Shown here piece by piece: positions 46,107 to 55,250 of a stretch of DNA of 64,000 bases. Positions within the stretch are counted from its first letter, which is position 1. Each line of letters opens with the position of its first letter. The DNA is from Chromatiaceae bacterium. GTDB taxonomy: Bacteria; Pseudomonadota; Gammaproteobacteria; Chromatiales; Chromatiaceae. A model generated the notes under the pieces. The model saw only the letters and a program-made list of their open reading frames with translations. It did not search any database and was not told the DNA's origin. The position numbers and the translations under genes were made by a program. The DNA lies in the NCBI GenBank assembly GCA_027078745.1, contig JALWWO010000017.1, positions 50,825-114,824 on the forward strand, written 5' to 3'.

Positions 46107-47369
46107 ATGATTTTAGTCCTCGGACTCAACCATAAAACCGCGCCGGTTTCCATTCGGGAACGGATCTCTTTCGGTCCCGACATCCTCGCCGGTGCCCTGC
46201 GCAGCCTGCTGGAACATCCGAGTGTTCGGGAGGCCCTCATCCTGTCTACCTGCAATCGCACGGAGCTGTACAGCGTGCTGGACCCCAACCAGGGGGAACC
46301 TCTCGCAGACTGGCTCGGCAAATTTCATGGACTGGATCCAGAGCGCATCGCCCCCTATCTTTACACTCATCGGGATCGGGAAGCGATCGCCCATCTCCTG
46401 CGCGTAGCCAGTGGGTTGGATTCCATGGTGCTGGGAGAACCCCAGATCCTGGGCCAGGTGAAATCCGCTTTTCAGTCCGCCCGCACTGCCGGCACTGTGG
46501 GAAAGCTCCTGGAGCGCCTCTTCCAGCACTGCTTCTCCGTGGCCAAACAGGTGCGCACGGACACGGCCATCGGCAACAGCCCCGTCTCCATCGCCTTCGC
46601 CGCTGTCCGCCTGGCCCATCAGATCTTCAGCGATTTACGGGCACAAACCGCCTTGCTGGTGGGAGCAGGGGAGACCATTGAGCTAGCCGCTCGCCATCTG
46701 GAACAACAGGGCATCGGCCGCATAATCGTAGCTAATCGTACTGTAGAGCGGGCCCATGTCTTGGCCGCCCAATTCGGGGGGTACGCTATTTCCCTCACGG
46801 AACTGGCTAACCACCTGCCAGAAGCGGACATCGTCATCTCCTCCACCGCCAGCCCCCTGCCCGTGCTCGGCAAGGGCACGGTGGAACGGGCGCTGAAAGT
46901 CCGCCGGCATCGACCGATTTTTATGGTAGACATCGCCGTACCCCGAGACATCGAACCGGAAGTGGGAGAACTGGATGATATCTACCTTTACACGGTGGAC
47001 GACCTGCAGGAAGTCATCGATGAAGGGTTGCGCTCTCGCCAGGAAGCGGCGCAAGCCGCCCAAGAGATCATCGATTTCCACACGGAAGAATTCCTCGCTT
47101 GGCTGCGCTCATTGGATGCCTTGGAGCTGATTCAGGACTACCGCAAGCGCGCGGAAGCAGTGCGGGATGAGGTGTTGCACGCTGCGTTGCGGCGGCTTCG
47201 TGCGGGAAAGCCACCCCAAGAAGTGCTGAGATTCCTCGCCCACACCCTGACCAACAAGTTGCTGCACGCGCCCAGCGCCCGGTTGCGCCAGGCCGGTCGC
47301 GCCGGTGAAGCGGAGATCCTGGAAGCGGCCAACGAGCTGTTCGACCTGAACGACACTTCTTCCGCATGA
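46107..47369 (+). CDS. hemA: Glutamyl-tRNA reductase
   Basis: First committed step of C5-pathway tetrapyrrole synthesis: reduces glutamyl-tRNA to glutamate semialdehyde. The 420-residue protein has GLNHKTAPV, the catalytic cysteine in STCNRTELY (C49), [12 protein letters not shown] and the NADPH-binding [16 protein letters not shown]. prfA overlaps its stop by four bases (ATGA), giving the classical hemA-prfA-prmC operon. A TATGAT at 46062-46067 may be its -10 box, without a convincing -35. Confidence 0.96.
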   Translation: MILVLGLNHKTAPVSIRERISFGPDILAGALRSLLEHPSVREALILSTCNRTELYSVLDPNQGEPLADWLGKFHGLDPERIAPYLYTHRDREAIAHLLRVASGLDSMVLGEPQILGQVKSAFQSARTAGTVGKLLERLFQHCFSVAKQVRTDTAIGNSPVSIAFAAVRLAHQIFSDLRAQTALLVGAGETIELAARHLEQQGIGRIIVANRTVERAHVLAAQFGGYAISLTELANHLPEADIVISSTASPLPVLGKGTVERALKVRRHRPIFMVDIAVPRDIEPEVGELDDIYLYTVDDLQEVIDEGLRSRQEAAQAAQEIIDFHTEEFLAWLRSLDALELIQDYRKRAEAVRDEVLHAALRRLRAGKPPQEVLRFLAHTLTNKLLHAPSARLRQAGRAGEAEILEAANELFDLNDTSSA

Positions 47370-48445
47370 ATCCTTCTCTGCGCCGTAAACTCGCCCAAAT
47401 GGTGGATCGCTTCAGCGAAATCACCGCGCTTCTCTCGGAACCTGAGGTCCAGGGAGATCCGGCGAAATTCCGCCGCCTGAGCCAGGAATATGCCCAGCTC
47501 GAACCCGTCGTCTCCTGCTACCTCCAGTATCAACAGCACACGGAGGCAATCGAGGAAGCACAGGCGCTGTTGAGCGATCCAGAGATGGCCGAGCTCGCCC
47601 GAGAGGAGATCCAACGCGCACAGGCAGCCCGCCAGGATCTGGAACCGGCGCTGCAACGGCTCTTGCTGCCCCGAGATCCCAACGATCAACGCAATGTGTT
47701 CCTAGAAATCCGAGCGGGTACCGGCGGCGCGGAAGCCGCTTTGTTCGCAGCGGATCTGCTGCGCATGTATCTGCGCTACGCAGAACAGCGGGGCTGGCGG
47801 ACGGAACAGATCAGCGCGAGCGAAGGAGAACTGGGCGGTTTCAAAGAAGTAGTGGTGCGCATCAGTGGGGAAGGGGTCTATTCTCGACTCAAATTTGAGG
47901 CGGGCACCCATCGGGTGCAGCGGGTGCCGGAAACCGAATCCCAGGGGCGCATTCACACGTCCGCTTGCACAGTGGCTGTGTTGCCCGAGGTGGAAGCCAT
48001 CGACGAGGTAACCCTCGATCCCAAGGAACTGCGCATCGATACCTATCGTTCCTCCGGTGCCGGTGGGCAGCATGTGAACAAGACGGATTCCGCCGTGCGG
48101 ATCACTCATCTGCCCAGCGGCATCGTGGTGGAGTGCCAGGATGAGCGCTCCCAGCACAAGAACAAGGCTCGGGCTCTGGCCCTGCTCCAAGCCAAGCTCC
48201 GTTCCAAAGCGCAGGAAGCTCAGGCTTCCGAGCAAGCCCGCTCCCGCAAGCTACAGGTGGGCAGCGGCGACCGATCCGAGCGCATCCGCACCTATAATTT
48301 CCCGCAAAATCGAGTGACGGATCATCGGATCAACCTTACCCTGTATCAACTGGAAGATGTGCTGTTCGGGAATCTGGATCCCGTTATCGAACCCTTGCTA
48401 CAGGAATATCAGGCGGAACAGCTCGCCGATTTAGCCAAAGATTGA
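47366..48445 (+). CDS. prfA: Peptide chain release factor 1
   Basis: Terminates translation at UAA and UAG. The 359-residue protein carries the GGQ motif in [11 protein letters not shown] and the codon-recognition P-x-T element as PET in [11 protein letters not shown]. Length and order match RF1. Its ATG overlaps hemA, and prmC, which methylates the GGQ glutamine, overlaps its stop by one base, so the enzyme and its substrate are produced together. Confidence 0.97.
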   Translation: MNPSLRRKLAQMVDRFSEITALLSEPEVQGDPAKFRRLSQEYAQLEPVVSCYLQYQQHTEAIEEAQALLSDPEMAELAREEIQRAQAARQDLEPALQRLLLPRDPNDQRNVFLEIRAGTGGAEAALFAADLLRMYLRYAEQRGWRTEQISASEGELGGFKEVVVRISGEGVYSRLKFEAGTHRVQRVPETESQGRIHTSACTVAVLPEVEAIDEVTLDPKELRIDTYRSSGAGGQHVNKTDSAVRITHLPSGIVVECQDERSQHKNKARALALLQAKLRSKAQEAQASEQARSRKLQVGSGDRSERIRTYNFPQNRVTDHRINLTLYQLEDVLFGNLDPVIEPLLQEYQAEQLADLAKD

Positions 48446-49281
48446 TGCCCTGCATCCGCGCCCAGCTCCAAAGGGCGGTGCAGCAGCTCCAAACCCTGCC
48501 CCAGAGCCAGCCCCATTTGGAAGCCCGGCTGCTGCTGAGCCAGGCGACGGGCTGGTCTCAGAGCACCCTGCTCGCTTGGCCGGAACGGCTCCTTTCCCCT
48601 CGGCAACAGGCGGATTTCCAGGCGCTGATTCAGCGCCGTTGCGCCGGAGAGCCCATCGCCTATCTGCGGAAACAGCAGGCCTTTTGGACCCTGGATCTTC
48701 GAGTAAGTCCCGCAACCCTGATCCCCCGTCCCGAAACGGAATTGTTGGTAGAAATCGCCCTGGAATCGCTGCCGGCGCGGGAAGCCCTGTGCATCGCCGA
48801 TTTGGGCACGGGCAGCGGGGCCATCGCCGCCGCCCTGGCTACGGAACGTCCCCGATGGCAACTGCTCGCCTTGGAACGGGAGGTGGATGCCCTAGCCATC
48901 GCAACCCAGAATTTCCGGCGCTACCGCTTGGCCAACGTGGCCCCTCTGCAAGCCCATTGGCTCGAGCCCATCGGACCCGCCCGACTGCAAGCCATTTTGA
49001 GCAATCCCCCCTATATCCCCCAGGGCGATCCCCATCTCCACGCCCTGCGTTACGAACCCTCGCAAGCCCTGGTCGCCGGTGTAGACGGTTTGCAAGCCAT
49101 CCATCAGATTCTCCGGCAAGCCCCCAGCTGTTTGGTCTCTGGCGGACTGCTCGCCTTGGAACATGGTTTCGATCAGGGAGCAGCCGTGCGGGCCCTCTTT
49201 CAGCGGGCGGGTTTTTCCCAGATCGAAACCCGGCGGGATCTCAGCGGTCAACCCAGGGTAACCCTGGGTTTTCGTCCTTAG
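48445..49281 (+). CDS. prmC: Peptide chain release factor N5-glutamine methyltransferase
   Basis: Methylates the glutamine of the GGQ motif in release factors using SAM. The 278-residue protein has an N-terminal helical domain, the SAM-binding IADLGTGSGAIAAALA near residue 115 and the NPPY active-site motif in ILSNPPYIP. The ATG that shares one base with the prfA stop (TGATG) is chosen. The only gap before the next gene is 73 bases. Confidence 0.95.
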   Translation: MPCIRAQLQRAVQQLQTLPQSQPHLEARLLLSQATGWSQSTLLAWPERLLSPRQQADFQALIQRRCAGEPIAYLRKQQAFWTLDLRVSPATLIPRPETELLVEIALESLPAREALCIADLGTGSGAIAAALATERPRWQLLALEREVDALAIATQNFRRYRLANVAPLQAHWLEPIGPARLQAILSNPPYIPQGDPHLHALRYEPSQALVAGVDGLQAIHQILRQAPSCLVSGGLLALEHGFDQGAAVRALFQRAGFSQIETRRDLSGQPRVTLGFRP

Positions 49282-49354
49282 TGCCGCCTTGCTTGAGAAT
49301 CGGCTACCATAGCCCTGGAGATGAGCATTGATCTTCTACGCGCATAGGGATTCC

Positions 49355-49765
49355 ATGGATATTTTAGATGCTGACCGCTATAAGCACCGCCTGATTCCCT
49401 TCAATGAGCTGCATCCCGATACCCAGCAAGCGCAGCGGGCTGCCGCCTTCCTCGCGGATATTCCCGGCATCCTGGAGGCGGAGGCCAAGGGGGATCTCCT
49501 GCTATCCGTTCGCTATGATCTATTGGAGATCACCTTGGAAGAGATCGAGAACGCTTTGGAAGAGCTGGGTTTGCACCTGGATAACAATCTGATGCACCGC
49601 ATGAAACGCGCCCTCTACCGCTACACAGAGGAGACCTTTCGGGCAAACCTGGGGTGCGCCCGAGGGGAAAGCAATTGCACGAAGAAGGTCTTCGCAAAAC
49701 GCTATGAGATCCTCAATCACGAACTGCGGGATCAGCGCCCGGAACATTGGCGGCGCTATTTCTAG
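49355..49765 (+). CDS. Unknown conserved-looking 136-residue protein next to moeB/thiF
   Basis: I do not know this family by name. The N-terminal 75 residues could form a ferredoxin-like fold (FLADIPGILEAEAKGDLLLSVRYDLLEITLEEIENALEELG), similar in outline to heavy-metal-associated domains but lacking a CxxC pair. The rest is helical and basic, with two cysteines in GCARGESNCTKK. The ATG is preferred over an earlier ATT/ATG-type start because the domain begins right after it. It is followed after nine bases by the ThiF/MoeB gene, so the two may act together. Confidence 0.65.
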   Translation: MDILDADRYKHRLIPFNELHPDTQQAQRAAAFLADIPGILEAEAKGDLLLSVRYDLLEITLEEIENALEELGLHLDNNLMHRMKRALYRYTEETFRANLGCARGESNCTKKVFAKRYEILNHELRDQRPEHWRRYF

Positions 49766-49774
49766 CCCAATCCC

Positions 49775-50530
49775 TTGAACGACGAACAACTGCTTCGGTA
49801 CAGCCGCCAGCTCCTGCTCCCTCAGTTGGGGGCGGAAGGGCAAGCGCGCTTGTTGCGAGCTCGGGTGCTGATCCTGGGGCTCGGGGGGTTGGGTTCGCCG
49901 GTCGCCCTCTATCTGGCGGCGGCGGGGGTGGGCACCCTGGTGCTGGTGGATTCCGATGTGGTGGAGCTGTCCAATCTGCAACGGCAGATCCTGCACAGCA
50001 CCGCCCAGCTCGGGAAGCGAAAGGTGGATTCTGCCCGATCTGCCCTTCAGGCGCTCAATCCAGAAGTGCGCTTGGTGTGCCATCCCACCAGGGTGGACGG
50101 GGATAATCTCCCCGCGCTCGTCGCTGAGGTGGATGCCGTGGTGGATGGAACCGACAATTTCGCCACCCGCTTCGCCGTCAATGAAGCCTGTTATGGCGCA
50201 GGCGTGCCCCTGATCTCCGGCGCAGCCATCCGGTGGGAAGCACAGGTCTCCGTATTCTCCGGTCAGCGCGGAGGGCCCTGCTATCAATGCCTCTATCCTC
50301 GTGCGGGAGAGATCGAAGAAACCTGCACGGAAAACGGGGTGGTGGGCCCATTGACCGGCATCGTCGGCAGCATTCAGGCGGTGGAAACCCTCAAAGTACT
50401 CACCCAAGTGGGGGAACCGCTCTATGGCCGCTTGCTGTTGCTAGATGCCCTGAACATGGGCTTCCGCACCCTTCGGCTGCGTCCGGATCCGCGCTGCCCC
50501 ATCTGTCAGCTTCCTGGAAGATCTCCCTGA
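49775..50530 (+). CDS. moeB: MoeB/ThiF-type adenylyltransferase
   Basis: Predicted to activate the C-terminus of a ubiquitin-like sulfur carrier (MoaD or ThiS) by adenylation. The 251-residue protein has the nucleotide-binding GLGGLGSPVALYLAAAGVG near residue 35, the VDGTDNFATR aspartate loop, and two CxxC pairs (CYQC and CPIC) for structural zinc. The sequence cannot separate MoeB from ThiF with certainty and no carrier protein gene lies nearby. The start is a TTG. Confidence 0.88.
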   Translation: MNDEQLLRYSRQLLLPQLGAEGQARLLRARVLILGLGGLGSPVALYLAAAGVGTLVLVDSDVVELSNLQRQILHSTAQLGKRKVDSARSALQALNPEVRLVCHPTRVDGDNLPALVAEVDAVVDGTDNFATRFAVNEACYGAGVPLISGAAIRWEAQVSVFSGQRGGPCYQCLYPRAGEIEETCTENGVVGPLTGIVGSIQAVETLKVLTQVGEPLYGRLLLLDALNMGFRTLRLRPDPRCPICQLPGRSP

Positions 50531-50595
50531 TTTAGGGTACATTGAGTTGCTTTGCGAACGGCCCGCCCTATCAGCCCGTCCCAGCAGGTATTCCC

Positions 50596-51135
50596 ATGAT
50601 GCGTTTTGCAGTCAGCCCAGAAGACATCCGCAAAGCAAATGTCCCCCACGAGATCTTCCTCACCAACCTCATCGGCAATCACATTCTGATGGCCATCGCT
50701 GCCGGCGGGATCGCGGGCAGCTTTCCCTGGGTCATGGCCTTGATTCCCCTCATTTCCTTCAGCTTGCTGGGTTACACCCTGTGGCGGGCGAAGCGCTCTT
50801 TGCACATCGATCCCTGGTATCCCATGTGCCATTGGCAAGTCTGCGCACGGCGGAGCCGGATTTTCATCGCCATGTTGCTGCTTTTGCTGGGCATCCTGAT
50901 CTTCGGTTGGATCGGCTATACCTATCTGGGCATGATGCGGGAAGCCGTCTTGGCTCTCATCGGCGGCGGCGGGATTCTACCGGTGATGGTAACTGTGCTC
51001 GTGCTCATCATCATCGAGTCCGATGCCCTGTACCATGCGAATCAGGCGAAGCTACCCGATTGGGTGGTAAAACGCTATCCGCCGCCCCCCCAAGTGCGCA
51101 GGATCTCAGAAGCTGAACCAGCCTATTATGATTAG
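50596..51135 (+). CDS. Unknown membrane protein, about four transmembrane segments
   Basis: The 179-residue product has hydrophobic segments near 28-65 (LMAIAAGGIAGSFPWVMALIPLISF, probably two helices), 92-115 and 120-145. Between them lies a cytoplasmic-looking stretch with WYPMCHWQVCARRSR. The start, one of two tandem ATGs, follows AGG. No family can be named. It is convergent with dsbA, whose stop it shares, and comes 65 bases after moeB. Confidence 0.7.
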   Translation: MMRFAVSPEDIRKANVPHEIFLTNLIGNHILMAIAAGGIAGSFPWVMALIPLISFSLLGYTLWRAKRSLHIDPWYPMCHWQVCARRSRIFIAMLLLLLGILIFGWIGYTYLGMMREAVLALIGGGGILPVMVTVLVLIIIESDALYHANQAKLPDWVVKRYPPPPQVRRISEAEPAYYD

Positions 51136-51794
51136 GCCCCCTCGGCCTTCGCTGGTTCGCCGGATTCCAACTGAATCAGGTAGTCAACCGCCTCAAACAT
51201 TCTGGCTCGGCTGCCCGTTTGGGAGGGGCTGGTGCGGTATTTGCCGTTCACAATGATCGTGGGCACCCCGTCGACCCCGTAGCGTTCCAGCATCTGTTTG
51301 GCGCGGTTCACCTTCATGGCCACAAAAAAGGAATTGTAGGCTTTGCGGAATGCTTCTGCGTCGATCCCTACGGACTCTGCAAGTTCCACCAAGTCTTCTT
51401 CCCGCCAAACGGGCTTTTTCTTCACGTGCAGGGCATCGAACAGGGCGCGATCAAAGATTTCATTTGCGCCCAAGAGCTCCGCCGCATAGAAAGCCCGCGC
51501 ATGGGGCTCGACCTTCGGACCGAAGACCGCGGGCATCCGCCGGAACTGCACGGAATCCGGCTGTTTTTTCAACCATCTTTCTAAGGCGGGTTCCAGATGA
51601 AAGCAATGGGGACAGCTGTACATAAAGACCTCTAGTACTTCGATCTTGTCTCCGGTTTCTGTGGGCTGGGCCTGGGGCAAGACCGTGTAATCGATGCCTT
51701 CATCGATACTGCTGGCCCAACTGGGGTTGACAAGGAGGCTGGGGCTGATCAAGAGGCTTAAGAGCAGAACCTTGCGTAGCAGTTTTGTGACCAT
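51132..51794 (-). CDS. dsbA: Thiol:disulfide interchange protein DsbA
   Basis: Periplasmic oxidase that introduces disulfide bonds. The 220-residue product has a signal peptide (about residues 1-27, cleavage after PSWA), the active site CPHC at 61-64 in a thioredoxin fold with an inserted helical domain, and the cis-proline in GVPTIIVNG. DsbB, which reoxidises it, is not in the window. It diverges from the DciA-like gene across a 90-base region with two abutting dyads. Confidence 0.95.
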   Translation of the reverse strand: MVTKLLRKVLLLSLLISPSLLVNPSWASSIDEGIDYTVLPQAQPTETGDKIEVLEVFMYSCPHCFHLEPALERWLKKQPDSVQFRRMPAVFGPKVEPHARAFYAAELLGANEIFDRALFDALHVKKKPVWREEDLVELAESVGIDAEAFRKAYNSFFVAMKVNRAKQMLERYGVDGVPTIIVNGKYRTSPSQTGSRARMFEAVDYLIQLESGEPAKAEGA

Positions 51795-51812
51795 AAATCC
51801 ATCCTAAGAGAG

Positions 51813-51852
51813 GCTCAAACCGACCCTTGAGCGCTGGGTACCACTTCCCAGC
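51813..51852. promoter_or_regulatory. Two abutting 20-bp dyads between dsbA and dciA
   Basis: The first dyad is GCTCAA, eight bases, TTGAGC; the second, which starts at the very next base, is GCTGGG, eight bases, CCCAGC. Both have 6-bp arms with the same 8-base spacing. The 90-base divergent region is otherwise featureless. They could be a paired operator or two RNA hairpins in the leaders. Confidence 0.5.
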
Positions 51853-51884
51853 ATAGACGAAATGACCGGAAAAAAGTTTCCAGC

Positions 51885-52316
51885 ATGCAACCCATCGGTG
51901 ATTTGCTCGCCCTGCCGGAAAAACTGCGGGCACAGCTTGAACAGGATCAACGGTTGCTCCAGCGGGTTCGGGGACGACTACCCCCACCGCTGCGCGCACA
52001 TTGTCTCTATGTTCATCGTGCGGGCGAAGTGCTCAGCGTGTTGGTAGATGCCCCAGCTTGGGGGACGCAGATTCGCTTTCTGCTGCCCAAGCTGCTGGGC
52101 GACCTATCCCGAGAAGGCATCCGATCCTGCCGAATTCGAGTCTATCCAGAAACCCAGATCCGCTTGAATCCAGTCCAGCAGAACGGTGCTTGCCCTCGTT
52201 TCTCGCGACAAACGGCGGATCGATTGTTGGAAACCGCTCGCGAGATTGAACCGCAGCATCCCCATCTGGCAGAAGCCCTGCGCAGACTGGCCGCAGCAGG
52301 CACAGCAGAAGACTAG
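51885..52316 (+). CDS. dciA: DUF721 (DciA-like) protein
   Basis: The 143-residue product begins with a helical segment and then shows the DUF721 pattern, [31 protein letters not shown]. In bacteria without DnaC, proteins of this family load the replicative helicase DnaB. The gene commonly lies near secA and lpxC; here lpxC follows convergently and secA lies 8 kb away. The helicase-loader role is inferred from the family. The stop shares four bases with the lpxC stop. Confidence 0.8.
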   Translation: MQPIGDLLALPEKLRAQLEQDQRLLQRVRGRLPPPLRAHCLYVHRAGEVLSVLVDAPAWGTQIRFLLPKLLGDLSREGIRSCRIRVYPETQIRLNPVQQNGACPRFSRQTADRLLETAREIEPQHPHLAEALRRLAAAGTAED

Positions 52317-53227
52317 ATCGCCGGCAAGGGGTTGTAGGGGATCGGAGCCGGCTGGGTTTCCGCGTCCGTGAAGCTGACTTCTTCCCAAACAGAAGGCGTT
52401 GCGAGCAGGGTGCGAAGCAGCCGATTGTTGAGGGCATGGCCGGATTTATAGCCGTAGAACTCACCGAGGAGCGGCCGGCCCAACAGGTAGAGATCCCCGA
52501 GAGCATCGAGGATCTTATGCTTGACGAATTCATTTTCATAGCGCAGGCCGTCCCGATTGAGCACCCGATATTCATCCACCACCACCGCATTTTCCAAGCT
52601 GCCACCCAAAGCAAGCCCTTGCTGACGCAGCGCTTCAATGTCCCGCAGGAATCCGAAGGTTCTGGCTCGGCTCAGTTCCTTGAGAAAGGTGCGCGTGGAA
52701 AAATCCATCCGAGTGCTGTTCGCTTGCGGGGAAAAGGCGGGATGGTCGAAATCGATGGTAAAACCGACTCGGAACCCTTGGTAGGGTTTCAGTTCGACAT
52801 ATTTTTCCCCATCATCCACGCGGATCGGCCGCTTGATGCGAATGAAGCGCTTGGGACGGTGCTGTTCGACGATGCCGGCGGATTGAATAAGGAAGACGAA
52901 AGGGGCCGCGCTGCCGTCCAGGATGGGCACCTCCGGCGCGTCGAGTTCTACCAACGCATTGTCGATGCCGAGACCCGCAAAGGCGGCGAGCAGATGCTCC
53001 ACTGTGGCGACCCGAACTTCCCCCTGGCAAAGGGTGGTGGAAAGGCGAGTATCCCCCACATGGGCGGGCGAAGCGGGAATTCCCACCGACGGCGACAAAT
53101 CGATGCGTCGAAAACGAATGCCCGTATCCGGAGCCCCTGGACGCAGGATGAGCTGGATTTTCTTTCCAGTGTGCAAGCCAACGCCAGTCGTACGGATCGT
53201 GTTCTTGAGCGTTCGCTGCCTGATCAT
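52313..53227 (-). CDS. lpxC: UDP-3-O-acyl-N-acetylglucosamine deacetylase
   Basis: Zinc enzyme for the committed step of lipid A synthesis. The 304-residue protein has the zinc ligands in [20 protein letters not shown] and the active-site GHALNN histidine, with both alpha-beta domains present. The start ATG giving [10 protein letters not shown] follows GGAGAA; five more codons in the longer frame are not supported. It is not next to ftsZ as in E. coli; the upstream gene is the cytochrome, and a hairpin separates them. Confidence 0.96.
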   Translation of the reverse strand: MIRQRTLKNTIRTTGVGLHTGKKIQLILRPGAPDTGIRFRRIDLSPSVGIPASPAHVGDTRLSTTLCQGEVRVATVEHLLAAFAGLGIDNALVELDAPEVPILDGSAAPFVFLIQSAGIVEQHRPKRFIRIKRPIRVDDGEKYVELKPYQGFRVGFTIDFDHPAFSPQANSTRMDFSTRTFLKELSRARTFGFLRDIEALRQQGLALGGSLENAVVVDEYRVLNRDGLRYENEFVKHKILDALGDLYLLGRPLLGEFYGYKSGHALNNRLLRTLLATPSVWEEVSFTDAETQPAPIPYNPLPAI

Positions 53228-53350
53228 CGCCGTTTCTCCCATGATCTCCTCGGGTCTGCGGCGTGATCTGGTCTCTTAGATCTCCATCACGGACCCGCAA
53301 GTTCAGCATGAGCTTGCCGGAGATAGCCTATTGTCCCACACAGGGGTCGA

Positions 53351-53371
53351 GAAAACCCTAATAGGGTTTTC
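53351..53371 (-). terminator. Terminator-like hairpin between the cytochrome gene and lpxC
   Basis: GAAAACCCT and AGGGTTTTC form a perfect 9-bp stem with a three-base loop. On the minus strand the arm ends in TTTTC, fitting a terminator for the cytochrome c gene; the sequence could act on both strands. Confidence 0.6.
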
Positions 53372-53434
53372 CCGCATTTTTATCAGGAACAGGGAGAATT
53401 TGCAAGGAACTAGCTGATTTTTCTTGCAGTCCTG

Positions 53435-54190
53435 CTAAGGCAAAGGGAAAGGGGATGCGGGATAGGTCGGGCGCACGTAATGGGGAAAATCCGGGTTGAC
53501 CCAATCCGGAGATGCCAGCTTCTCCGGTGGGGGGCGCAGCCGAGAAGTGTAATCGAGGACAGCGGATTCCTCGCGAGGCCGGAAGTTCTTGATCTGCCGG
53601 ACCATCTTGGGATCTGCATTTCGACGCCGACCCAGGCGAATCAGGTCGAACTGGCGTACCAGATAGAGATAATGTTGGCCGGCGATGGCGGGAATATGTT
53701 CTTGGGTATCCCCCTCTCCTTGCGCGCCGTGGCAATTTGCGCAATGTTCCTTATAGAGTTGTTCCCCGAGCGCAAGATCCACCCCCGGACCTACGCCGTT
53801 GCGGGGATTCATGGGTAGTTGCGCTACATAGGCGGCCACATCGGCGATGTTCTGGGCACCGCCGAGAATGCGGGGAACGGAAAAGGGATACATGAGCGGA
53901 TTATCCCGATTTCGAGCCCGAATGTCCGCCAGTTGCTTGATGATGACTGTGCGAATCTGGCCGGCGATCTGGGGATAGGTGCCATCGAGGGTACCCCAAC
54001 CTTCTGGACCATGGCACACCGCACAGGTGAGATAAACGGCTCGCCCGTTTTCCAAATTTGGTTGGAGTGCCATGACCGCATCGTATTCAGCACGAGCAAC
54101 TTCTTCGGGACTCGCGCCCAGCGCGGGGTTGATCAAGGAGATTCCTAAACAGAATAGGAACCCATTTCTGATACGTCTGATCATTCCCAT
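53435..54190 (-). CDS. Diheme c-type cytochrome (c4-like)
   Basis: The 251-residue product has a signal peptide (MGMIRRIRNGFLFCLGISLINPALGA) and two CxxCH heme sites, CAVCH at 56-60 and CANCH at 150-154, about 94 residues apart as in cytochrome c4-type proteins. Methionines following each site (for example M100) could be axial ligands. It carries electrons in the periplasm. It is transcribed toward lpxC, from which a hairpin separates it. Confidence 0.9.
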   Translation of the reverse strand: MGMIRRIRNGFLFCLGISLINPALGASPEEVARAEYDAVMALQPNLENGRAVYLTCAVCHGPEGWGTLDGTYPQIAGQIRTVIIKQLADIRARNRDNPLMYPFSVPRILGGAQNIADVAAYVAQLPMNPRNGVGPGVDLALGEQLYKEHCANCHGAQGEGDTQEHIPAIAGQHYLYLVRQFDLIRLGRRRNADPKMVRQIKNFRPREESAVLDYTSRLRPPPEKLASPDWVNPDFPHYVRPTYPASPFPLP

Positions 54191-54240
54191 CTTCTGGACT
54201 CCAGGCGTTCTGATCCCCTAGCTTGGGAGCTTAGGGGTGC

Positions 54241-54711
54241 TCAGTCGTTCCGCTGAAATTGACTGGTCACATTGGCGTGAAAGATCGCCTTGTGCACGTC
54301 CCCCAGGCTCAGCATTCCTACCAGAATGCCATCCTCTGCCACCGGAATGCGGCGGAAGCGATTGCGCACCATGACGGTGGCCGCTCGCAGGATGTGCATA
54401 TCTGGGCTGACCACGATGGGATTGCGGGTCATGAGTTCGGAAACAGAGCGGGAGAGTACATCCTTATACTTTTTCATCTCCTTATCCAGGTCTACATTGC
54501 CCATGCCTTCCGCCATCAGACTTTCCAGAGTGGGAAAAAGCGTGTGCAGCACATCCTTTTCTGCGATCAAACCCACCAGGCGCATGTTCTCATCTTCTAC
54601 CACGGGCAACCCGTGGAAGCGATAGAGGCACATGAGGGAAGCCACCTCGAGCACCTTGGTATCCGGACGCACGGAGCGCACGGAGCAAGTCATAATCTCT
54701 TTTACCTGCAT
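54241..54711 (-). CDS. Two-CBS-domain protein
   Basis: A 156-residue cytoplasmic protein consisting of a tandem CBS pair: residues 1-60 (VKEIMTCSVRSVRPDTKVLEVASLM, FHGLPVVEDENMRLVGLIAEKDVL) and about 90-150 (VSELMTRNPIVVSPDMHILRAATVM, FRRIPVAEDGILVGMLSLGDV). Such pairs bind adenosine nucleotides. GGAGGATC precedes the ATG, which is why a start 18 codons upstream was dropped. It lies downstream of rpsT, after a terminator. Confidence 0.88.
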   Translation of the reverse strand: MQVKEIMTCSVRSVRPDTKVLEVASLMCLYRFHGLPVVEDENMRLVGLIAEKDVLHTLFPTLESLMAEGMGNVDLDKEMKKYKDVLSRSVSELMTRNPIVVSPDMHILRAATVMVRNRFRRIPVAEDGILVGMLSLGDVHKAIFHANVTSQFQRND

Positions 54712-54752
54712 GAAGATCCTCCAGAATTCTCCCCCGATGGGCACTCCTCGCG

Positions 54753-54776
54753 AAAAAACCGGCAACGATGCCGGTT
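54753..54776 (-). terminator. Rho-independent terminator of rpsT
   Basis: AACCGGCA and TGCCGGTT pair over 8 bp with a four-base loop, and on the minus strand the stem runs into TTTTTT, 15 bases past the rpsT stop. It separates rpsT from the CBS gene. Confidence 0.85.
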
Positions 54777-54790
54777 CTTCAGTGTCAGCA

Positions 54791-55135
54791 CTATCCCGCC
54801 ATCGCCTTCAGACGGGCATGCAGCCGCCTTTTATGACGGGCTGCCTTGTTGGGATGAATCAATCCCTTGCTCGCAGCACGGTCGATGTAGGGCACAGCGA
54901 TGCGGAAGGCTTGAAGGGCTGCTTCTCGATCTCCGGACTGGATGGCCTTGAGGGTGTTTTTGATATAGGTGCGCATGGCACTCCGCCGAGATGCGTTGTG
55001 CCGCCGCCGCTTTTCCGCCTGTCTGGCCCGCTTGCGGGCTTGGGCGTGTTTATGCTTGCGCTGGATGCGCGCCGCTTTGATTCGGTCTAAGTGATCCTGT
55101 ACTCGCTTGGGAACCTCTGGTGTAGAATCGGCCAA
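54791..55135 (-). CDS. rpsT: 30S ribosomal protein S20 with an N-terminal extension
   Basis: Binds 16S rRNA in the small subunit. The core from about residue 31 ([33 protein letters not shown]) to [21 protein letters not shown] is unmistakable S20, but the product is 114 residues against about 87 usually, because some 27 basic and charged residues precede the core. No alternative start exists between the two. Translation begins at TTG after AGGAG; E. coli rpsT also uses UUG, which serves autoregulation there. A perfect terminator follows. The upstream spacer contains an inverted repeat. Confidence 0.93.
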   Translation of the reverse strand: MADSTPEVPKRVQDHLDRIKAARIQRKHKHAQARKRARQAEKRRRHNASRRSAMRTYIKNTLKAIQSGDREAALQAFRIAVPYIDRAASKGLIHPNKAARHKRRLHARLKAMAG

Positions 55136-55154
55136 AATCAGTCTCCTAACACTG

Positions 55155-55180
55155 CGCTAATGAAATCGAGCGAATTAGCG
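55155..55180. promoter_or_regulatory. Inverted repeat upstream of rpsT
   Basis: CGCTAAT and ATTAGCG are separated by 12 bases in the 115-base region between rpsT and the divergent galE, and lie about 20 bases upstream of the rpsT start codon. It might form a leader hairpin for autogenous control or an operator; nothing decides this. Confidence 0.35.
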
Positions 55181-55250
55181 AATCAGCCTAGCCGAAAGCG
55201 CCCAGGGTTTCAACTGCTGCTCCGCTAAAAATCCCCTGTTTTTCAGTCCC

